Source: an uncultured Eubacteriales bacterium
GTDB taxonomy: Bacteria; Bacillota; Clostridia; Oscillospirales; Oscillospiraceae
Length of the DNA stretch: 11,546 nt
Direction of reading: 5' to 3'
Assembly: GCA_900549485.1 (NCBI GenBank)
Contig: UROG01000052.1
Coordinates: 1-11,546 of the forward strand
Both the position numbers and the translations under genes were made by a program. The notes under the pieces are model-generated. The model was not told the origin of the DNA. It searched no databases and worked only from the letters and a program-made list of their open reading frames with translations. The number at the start of each line of letters is the position of its first letter. Within the stretch, counting starts at the first letter, position 1. Below are positions 6,797 to 11,546 of this stretch, piece after piece.

Positions 6797-8587
6797 TTAT
6801 TGGCTGTCCGCAAGGCGAACCTGCTCCCCGCTCTTTATAGGCGCGGAGGATGTTGTTATCACGAAATCGCCCGATTCAAGCTCTGCCGTCACGGCGGAGT
6901 TGGTATCGTCTTCCGCCAGAACATCGACCTTGACGCGCTTTGCCATATACCTGTTGCCGAGGGGAGAATTCTTCGCCTCGACGGCAAGGACGAATTTGCC
7001 GTTCTTGTCGCTGCGAATAGCGCTGTTCGGCACAACAAGGTCATAGTTTGCGCTCTTCTGACCGACGGAAATGGTAAGCTCCGCCCCGGCGGTGACATTG
7101 CCCTCAAGGTCAAAGGTGAGCACCTTCTTGTTCTGGGGATTTTCCTTGTCGGTCGCAATGGATTTGAGCGTTGCCTTTATCTCGTTGCCCCAATAGAAAT
7201 TGCTTATCGTCGCCTCATCGCCGACTCTCAGGCGGCGCGCCTGCTCGTTCGTCACGGAGAAGCTGACGGTGTAGCCCATGTCGGCGACCTCAATGACCGC
7301 GAGGATATCGTCCTTGGCAACCGTATCGCCGGAAGCGCAGTTTATCTCCGTCACGGTTCCCGCCGTCTTCGCCTCGATAACGTTGTTGTCGCCCTCGCCG
7401 GAAAGCTCCTTGATCTTTTCCTTCTGCCGTTCGATCTTATCGGCTGCGGTCTGGACGGCAACATAGGCGGATTTTGCGCTCTGCCCCGCAAGCGCCATGG
7501 AGTAAGCAAGCTTGGCCTGTGCGGCTGTGTAAGCATCTTTTGCATTTGCCAGCGCGTTTTTTGCTTCCACGTATTCCGTGTAGCTGGTATTATAACCCGT
7601 CCATGCTTTGATTTGGTTTTCAACAATGGTCAGTTCGCTTTGCTTTGAATATATTTCTGATTTTTTCTTATTGATTTCTTCGTTATTTTTATTAAGAAGC
7701 TCTGCATACTCGGCTGAAAGGCGGGTAACTTCGGCTTCCGCCTCTTTCACCTGCTTTTCAAGCTCCTCTATTGATGTATCCCCCGTTGACGGCGTATAGT
7801 TCTCTGCCGTTTCGGTTGCAGCTCCCGTTTCGGCTGTTCCTGCCGTTCCGGCCGGCGTATCATCTGCCGTTGACCCGGAAGCTCCGCCCGCTGCCGAACC
7901 CGTTTCTCCTCCGCTTGATTTCAGCGAATTAAGCAATGACCTCAGATAATTCAGTCTTGTCATTGCGTCATCAAGGGTTCCTTTTTTTGTATCAAGTTCT
8001 TTTGTGTATTCGTCGAGTTCTTTCTGGAGCGTATTTATTTCGTTTTCCAACGCGTCCCTTTTTGCAACCAGCTCCTCCAATTCCTTCTGATCTTTTATCG
8101 GATTGGCTTTCAGAGCCGCTTCGGCGGCTTCAAATCTTGCCTGCGCCGCTTCGATGTCTCTTTCTCTGGCTTTTATATCCGCCTGTTCGTTTGCAAAGCC
8201 GTCGCTTACCGGCAGAGCCGCAACGGCGGCGTTATAGCTCGCTTCAAGGTCATAAAGGGTATTCTTCGCCGCCTCAAGCTCCGCGCTGTCGCCCGCGCCG
8301 AGTACAAAGAGGATATCCCCCGTCTTGACCTCCGCGCCGGTCTTTACCATGACCTTGGCTATCGTCACGGTGCCTTTTGCCTTGATTTTATTGCTGCCGT
8401 TGGCGACCACCTTGCCTGTACCGCGCACCTTGGCGGTGATAGTGCCGGACTTTACCTCCTGCGTTGCGACCTCGGTCAGCGACGCGTTGAGTATAGTGTG
8501 CGAGAAAAACGTCAGCACAAGCAGCACCGCAAGAAACACTATCGCGGCGTCCTTTACCCATGTTCTGTTCTTGACTTCTGTTTCCAT
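6797..8587 (-). CDS. HlyD/MacA-type membrane fusion protein with long interrupted coiled coil
   Basis: A 596-residue adaptor, long for this family. It has an N-terminal anchor at about 12-33, the first lipoyl half at about 70-96 (TVTIAKVMVKTGAEVKTGDILF), a long predicted coiled-coil hairpin at about 100-396, the second lipoyl half at about 402-434, and beta-barrel and membrane-proximal domains to the end. The two arms of the hairpin (about 130-223 and 273-330, rich in E, K, A, L) are joined by a low-complexity segment at about 224-272 made almost only of G, A, S, T, E, D and P. The ends align by eye with the next gene product (KDAAIV near the anchor, RGTG, VKxGxxxKxGDxLF, LTFDLEG, DLVVPxxAI, VLAVEA), so the two are paralogues. 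GAGAGG at 8597-8602 lies 9 nt before the ATG and can be paired by the upstream repeat. Confidence 0.87.
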   Translation of the reverse strand: METEVKNRTWVKDAAIVFLAVLLVLTFFSHTILNASLTEVATQEVKSGTITAKVRGTGKVVANGSNKIKAKGTVTIAKVMVKTGAEVKTGDILFVLGAGDSAELEAAKNTLYDLEASYNAAVAALPVSDGFANEQADIKARERDIEAAQARFEAAEAALKANPIKDQKELEELVAKRDALENEINTLQKELDEYTKELDTKKGTLDDAMTRLNYLRSLLNSLKSSGGETGSAAGGASGSTADDTPAGTAGTAETGAATETAENYTPSTGDTSIEELEKQVKEAEAEVTRLSAEYAELLNKNNEEINKKKSEIYSKQSELTIVENQIKAWTGYNTSYTEYVEAKNALANAKDAYTAAQAKLAYSMALAGQSAKSAYVAVQTAADKIERQKEKIKELSGEGDNNVIEAKTAGTVTEINCASGDTVAKDDILAVIEVADMGYTVSFSVTNEQARRLRVGDEATISNFYWGNEIKATLKSIATDKENPQNKKVLTFDLEGNVTAGAELTISVGQKSANYDLVVPNSAIRSDKNGKFVLAVEAKNSPLGNRYMAKRVKVDVLAEDDTNSAVTAELESGDFVITTSSAPIKSGEQVRLADSQ

Positions 8588-8595
8588 GTCGGTAT

Positions 8596-8665
8596 ACCTC
8601 TCAACTGTTTGCTCTCATGGCTCCTCTGAAAGGGGAGCTGTCATCCTCAAGGATGACTGAGGGGT
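8596..8665. repeat. Multi-hairpin intergenic repeat overlapping a ribosome-binding site
   Basis: Three nested pairings are visible. Outer arms ACCTCTCA (8596-8603) and TGAGGGGT (8658-8665) pair with one G-T wobble-type mismatch. Inside are a hairpin at 8620-8638 (GCTCCTCT/AGGGGAGC) and a perfect 7-bp hairpin at 8640-8657 (GTCATCC, TCAA loop, GGATGAC). The shape and wording resemble short palindromic repeats that I recall as common in gut Oscillospiraceae genomes; that comparison is from memory. In the minus-strand mRNA the outer arm covers the GAGAGG Shine-Dalgarno site of the gene starting at 8587. Confidence 0.7.
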
Positions 8666-8686
8666 CATTTGATCCTGTTTATTGTT

Positions 8687-8715
8687 TTTAAATATCATGC
8701 ATCTTGCTGCTTCAA
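8687..8715 (-). promoter_or_regulatory. Weak candidate internal promoter for the fusion-protein genes
   Basis: On the minus strand, TTGAAG (8715-8710), a 17-nt spacer and TTTAAA (8692-8687) match four of six consensus positions each. It lies in the 167-bp gap after the second permease gene and would start transcription near 8680, leaving the repeat in the leader. The score is poor; read-through from the upstream promoter is equally possible. Confidence 0.28.
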
Positions 8716-8754
8716 ATTGCTTATCGCATGACGGTTCTTTGGGGGAACGCTGTC

Positions 8755-9630
8755 TCAGCCCTTGACGCTGCCGGAATTGGCAATGCCTTCTACAAGATAT
8801 TCCTCGCCGTGGAGGAAGATAAGCAGAGTCGGTATCATATAAACGGTCGCCATTGCAAAGGCAAGACCTATCTCGCCGGAGTTTATCGACGAGAGGAACA
8901 CCGAGAGCGGCTGGGCGTCGGCATTCTCAAGCAGGATCAGCGGCTGCTCGACCATGTTCCAATAGTCGATAAAAACGAGTATTGTTATCGAATACAGCGC
9001 CGAGCGGCACTGCGGGATGCATATCTTTGTAAAAATCTCCCACTCGCCCGCGCCGTCTATCTTTGCCGCCTCAATGAGCGCATACGGTATGCGGCGCATG
9101 AATTTTGTCAGCAGAAACACCGAAAACGGGGCGAACATTCCGGGCAGGATTATCGCCCAGCGGGTATTGAGTATGCCAAGCCACTTTGAGACAAGGTAGT
9201 TCGGCACAAGCGTCACCTGATAGGGCATGAGCATCAGAATGACATAGAAAAAGAATATGCCGCTTCTTATCTTTCCGCGCCAGCGTGTGAAGCTGTACGC
9301 CGCGACGGATGCAATGCCCACCTGCAAAATCACAATAGGCACAACGAGAAAGACGCTGTTCCAGAATTTCAGCAGATAGTCGGGCGATTTCACAAGCCCG
9401 TTTATGTACTGCGAAAACGTGACCTTATCGGGAATGAACTTGAGATTTACGGTTTTTGATACATAACCGCCGCTCGTGGTGGAGAAAATCATACCGTAAT
9501 TTGACTTTATCTCCGACTCCGACATAAAGGAGTTCGTGATCGTCAGCACCGTCGGCAGCAGGAAAATCACTGCGAATATAACGCAGAGTATAAACATGAC
9601 GCCTCTGGAGAAATAATGTTTCTTCTTCAT
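8755..9630 (-). CDS. MalG/UgpE-type carbohydrate ABC transporter permease
   Basis: A 291-residue inner-membrane subunit of a binding-protein-dependent ABC importer of the carbohydrate-uptake-1 type. It has about six membrane segments, starting at about 10-31, and the cytoplasmic EAA loop at 187-206 (EAAKIDGAGEWEIF...IP). This loop docks the ATPase and is a near-perfect match to the family. Its start overlaps the stop of the upstream permease gene by 4 bp (ATGA), so the two are translationally coupled and form a heterodimer by family analogy. The last ten residues (EGIANSGSVKG) are typical of MalG-type C-termini. No MalK/MsmK-type ATPase or solute-binding protein is encoded nearby in the window. 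The substrate cannot be told from sequence. Confidence 0.92.
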   Translation of the reverse strand: MKKKHYFSRGVMFILCVIFAVIFLLPTVLTITNSFMSESEIKSNYGMIFSTTSGGYVSKTVNLKFIPDKVTFSQYINGLVKSPDYLLKFWNSVFLVVPIVILQVGIASVAAYSFTRWRGKIRSGIFFFYVILMLMPYQVTLVPNYLVSKWLGILNTRWAIILPGMFAPFSVFLLTKFMRRIPYALIEAAKIDGAGEWEIFTKICIPQCRSALYSITILVFIDYWNMVEQPLILLENADAQPLSVFLSSINSGEIGLAFAMATVYMIPTLLIFLHGEEYLVEGIANSGSVKG

Positions 9631-10523
9631 CCCTCCACGTCCTTTCCGAACCAGTCCTCCGCCTTGAACAGCAGCGCGATGATGACCACCATGACGAGTG
9701 CCATAACGACAGCGGCGGCGGACAGCTTCTGATAATCAAGGGAGTTGAAGGTATTGTTCATGAAGTGCTGGAGCATATACAGCGTTTCATACGGGTAATC
9801 CCCCGTCAGCAGATACACCTCGCGGAAGACCTTGAATGAGTTTATGAGCGAAAGGATCGTGACGAAAAGCACCGTCGGCGAAAGATAGCGCAGCTTTATC
9901 GAAAAGAACTTATACAGCTCGCTTGCACCCTCAACGTCCGCGACCTCCAGCAGCTCCTTAGGGATGTTGGCAAGCGCCGCCATGAACAGAATCATAAAAT
10001 ACCCGAGGTTTTTCCACAGGAACAGGATTATTACAACGACCTGACTGTATTCCGATTGCAACCAGTCTATCTTGTCCGCACCGAAAAGCAGCAGAAACTC
10101 GTTGACCGTACCATTGTAATTAAAAAGCACCTGCCAGATAAGCACGACCGATGCCACAGGCACCATCATCGGGCTTAAAAAGAACGTGCGGAACTGCGAT
10201 TTTCCGGGGATGCGCGCTTCAAGCATCAGCGCCAGTATGATCGACAGCACCACGGCAAGCGGCACCGCTATCGCAGAAAAATGCAGCGTGTTCTTCGCCG
10301 CAAGGATGAACGCGGAGTTGTTGAAAAGCTTAATGAAATTGTCCAGAAGCACAAAGTTTCTCGAACCGACCCCGTCTATAAGTGAATAGTACACAACGAC
10401 GCAGAACGGCACGATGAAAAACACCGCCACGCCCAGAAAACTGGGCGCAAGAAAGCAGAGACTCCTCGCAAAGTCCCGCCTGCGCTCAATGCCGCCTGTT
10501 CTGTTTTTTCTTATCTTTGCCAT
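9627..10523 (-). CDS. MalF/UgpA-type carbohydrate ABC transporter permease
   Basis: The 298-residue partner permease. It has a basic cytoplasmic N-terminus, a first membrane segment at about 22-46 (FLAPSFLGVAVFFIVP, typical of UgpA-type members) and five further hydrophobic segments. The EAA loop at about 193-215 is degenerate: EVADVEGASELYKFF instead of EAAxxDGA. This is usual for MalF-side subunits, although the E-A-A core is weaker than in the partner. It is the first gene of the minus-strand operon, with a weak GGCGG ribosome-binding site and a good promoter about 40 nt upstream. In most operons of this class a solute-binding-protein gene comes just before or after the permeases; here the divergent pckA occupies that place. 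Confidence 0.92.
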   Translation of the reverse strand: MAKIRKNRTGGIERRRDFARSLCFLAPSFLGVAVFFIVPFCVVVYYSLIDGVGSRNFVLLDNFIKLFNNSAFILAAKNTLHFSAIAVPLAVVLSIILALMLEARIPGKSQFRTFFLSPMMVPVASVVLIWQVLFNYNGTVNEFLLLFGADKIDWLQSEYSQVVVIILFLWKNLGYFMILFMAALANIPKELLEVADVEGASELYKFFSIKLRYLSPTVLFVTILSLINSFKVFREVYLLTGDYPYETLYMLQHFMNNTFNSLDYQKLSAAAVVMALVMVVIIALLFKAEDWFGKDVEG

Positions 10524-10565
10524 AGTCCGCCTTTTAAGCTGCTCAATGCAGGTATAGTCATGGTT

Positions 10566-10594
10566 ATTGTACTACATCTCACCGCGCTTTTCAA
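10566..10594 (-). promoter_or_regulatory. Vegetative promoter of the permease/fusion-protein operon
   Basis: On the minus strand, TTGAAA (10594-10589), a 17-nt spacer and TACAAT (10571-10566) form a good sigma-A promoter starting near 10559, about 36 nt before the first start codon. The -35, spacer length and a 12-nt block around the -10 (GTAGTACAATAA) are identical to those of the promoter at 2847-2875. Confidence 0.7.
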
Positions 10595-10662
10595 GCAAAC
10601 GAAATGTTAAATATAGCGCCGCCGAAACCACGGCGTTCCTCTGCGTTCCGCCGTCGATAATA

Positions 10663-10705
10663 TGCACAGTTTTTCCCAACGCGGTGTTGTAATTTTGCAC
10701 AGTTT
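10663..10705. repeat. Direct repeat in the region between the operon and pckA
   Basis: TGCACAGTTT occurs at 10663-10672 and 10696-10705, 33 bp apart (about three helical turns), in the same orientation. It lies between the two divergent promoters, so a regulator bound there could act on either. The rest of the 380-bp gap (10524-10903) holds both promoters, the pckA leader and no supported gene. Confidence 0.45.
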
Positions 10706-10781
10706 CAACATTAACTCATATTCAATGCGCAGGGGTGGTTTTGTATAAAAGTGAGAAAAATAACAAAGTTGTTTTAAGGGA

Positions 10782-10809
10782 TTGACATTGATTCCGCACG
10801 TTATATAAT
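10782..10809 (+). promoter_or_regulatory. Near-consensus vegetative promoter of pckA
   Basis: TTGACA (10782-10787), a 16-nt spacer and TATAAT (10804-10809) match both sigma-A hexamers perfectly, with only the spacer one short of optimum. Transcription would start near 10816, giving a leader of about 88 nt. Strong expression is expected for a central metabolic enzyme. Confidence 0.85.
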
Positions 10810-10822
10810 TGGTATACAACAA

Positions 10823-10854
10823 AATGCGGGAAAATTTGCTTTTCCTGCCGCATT
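10823..10854 (+). promoter_or_regulatory. Hairpin at the 5' end of the pckA leader
   Basis: AATGCGG (10823-10829) pairs with CCGCATT (10848-10854), and GAAAA (10830-10834) pairs with TTTTC (10840-10844) above a 3-nt bulge. The hairpin starts about 7 nt after the predicted transcription start and is followed by ATGCTTTTC, too few Ts for a convincing attenuator. A 5' stability element is the simplest reading. Confidence 0.5.
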
Positions 10855-10903
10855 ATGCTTTTCTATGTAAAAAATAACATTTTTTCAGAAAGGAACGACG
10901 AAT

Positions 10904-11546
10904 ATGTCTACTATCGACCTTACCAAGTACGGTATCACCGGCACCACTCAGATCATCCACAACCCCTCTTATGAGGAGCTTTTCAAAGATGAAATGGATC
11001 CCTCTCTCAAAGGCTACGAGAAGGGCACTCTGACTGAGCTTGACGCCGTCAACGTTATGACCGGTATCTACACCGGCCGTTCCCCCAAGGATAAGTTCAT
11101 CGTTGTTGACGAGAACTCCAAGGACACCGTGTGGTGGACCTCCGACGAGTACAAGAACGACAACCACCCCGCCTCTCAGGAGTGCTGGAAGGCCGTCAAG
11201 GAGCTGGCGGTAAAAGAGCTGTCCGGCAAGAAGCTGTATGTCATGGACGCTTTCTGCGGCGCGAACAAGGACACCCGCATGGCTATCCGCTTCATCATGG
11301 AGGTTGCATGGCAGGCACACTTCGTAAAGAATATGTTCATCCAGCCCACCGAGGAAGAGCTTGCTAACTTTGAGCCTAACTTCACCATCTACTGCGCTTC
11401 CAAGGCAAAAGTCGAGAACTACAAGGAACTCGGTCTCAACAGCGAGACAGCAGTCGTCTTCAACATCACCAGCCGTGAGCAGGTCATTCTCAACACCTGG
11501 TACGGCGGCGAGATGAAGAAGGGTATGTTCTCCATGATGAACTACT
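10904..11546 (+). CDS. pckA: Phosphoenolpyruvate carboxykinase (ATP), N-terminal part
   Basis: PEP carboxykinase converts oxaloacetate plus ATP to PEP, CO2 and ADP, and runs in the reverse direction in many fermenting anaerobes. The visible 214 residues (of about 530 usual for the ATP type) include GIYTGRSPKDKF at 54-65, with the substrate-binding Arg at 59, and NTWYGGEMKKGMF at 197-209, with the conserved Tyr and the Lys pair that bind metal and oxaloacetate. Both fit the ATP-dependent rather than the GTP-dependent family. AAAGGA lies about 9 nt before the ATG. Codon use is strongly biased, as in a highly expressed gene. The reading frame is open to the right edge, so the ATP-binding and C-terminal parts lie outside the window. 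Confidence 0.97.
   Translation, partial: MSTIDLTKYGITGTTQIIHNPSYEELFKDEMDPSLKGYEKGTLTELDAVNVMTGIYTGRSPKDKFIVVDENSKDTVWWTSDEYKNDNHPASQECWKAVKELAVKELSGKKLYVMDAFCGANKDTRMAIRFIMEVAWQAHFVKNMFIQPTEEELANFEPNFTIYCASKAKVENYKELGLNSETAVVFNITSREQVILNTWYGGEMKKGMFSMMNY

Noticed and set aside
6800..7648. 282-codon plus-strand frame opposite the long fusion protein
   Set aside because: It is a shadow of the minus-strand coding frame with no domain and no ribosome-binding site.
10721..10749. Second possible pckA promoter (TTCAAT, 17 nt, TATAAA)
   Set aside because: It is much weaker than the perfect-hexamer promoter at 10782-10809; kept only as a possible accessory start.
10607..10822. 71-codon minus-strand frame between the operon and pckA
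   Set aside because: It crosses the pckA promoter, lacks a ribosome-binding site and looks like nothing known.
10853..11320. 155-codon minus-strand frame opposite pckA
   Set aside because: It is antisense to strongly conserved PEP carboxykinase motifs.
1..11546. CRISPR array, tRNA, rRNA or transposase
   Set aside because: No regular repeat-spacer series, cloverleaf with tRNA consensus, rRNA-like stretch or transposase motif was seen on either strand.

Overview
The window looks like chromosomal DNA from an endospore-forming clostridium, moderately GC-rich by eye. The support is a divergent pair of engulfment genes (spoIIQ and spoIIP), Gram-positive Shine-Dalgarno sites, an ATP-type PEP carboxykinase, and short multi-hairpin intergenic repeats of the kind I associate with gut Oscillospiraceae/Ruminococcaceae. 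The family-level placement is an inference; nothing here fixes a species.

Layout. Positions 1-126 hold no gene I can support. spoIIQ (minus, 879-127) and spoIIP (plus, 1045-2091) diverge from a short intergenic region. That region carries an excellent sigma-F-type promoter for spoIIQ and a weaker sigma-E-like candidate for spoIIP. Tandem hairpins at 2105-2175 separate spoIIP from a convergent small heat-shock protein gene (2639-2205). A promoter at 2847-2875 serves a PucR/CdaR-type regulator (2936-4156), which ends at a long bidirectional terminator (4162-4208).

From 10594 down to 4207 on the minus strand lies the most interesting block, probably one transcription unit or two coupled ones. 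In transcription order it contains a MalF/UgpA-type permease and a MalG/UgpE-type permease that overlap by 4 bp. These are followed by a long HlyD/MacA-type membrane fusion protein (MFP), a second shorter paralogous MFP, and a MacB-periplasmic-core-like protein with only two evident membrane segments. The window shows no solute-binding protein and no ABC ATPase for either half. The operon therefore combines importer-type permeases with exporter-type adaptors. Repeats bracket the first MFP gene, and one of them can pair with that gene's Shine-Dalgarno sequence.

From 10782 on the plus strand a near-consensus vegetative promoter and a structured leader precede pckA, which runs off the right edge.

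How the genes fit together: spoIIQ and spoIIP act in opposite compartments during engulfment. pckA belongs to central carbon metabolism, hsp20 to protein quality control, and the PucR-like regulator has no obvious local catabolic target. Its promoter does share a 12-nt block and the same -35 and spacing with the promoter of the permease/MFP operon.
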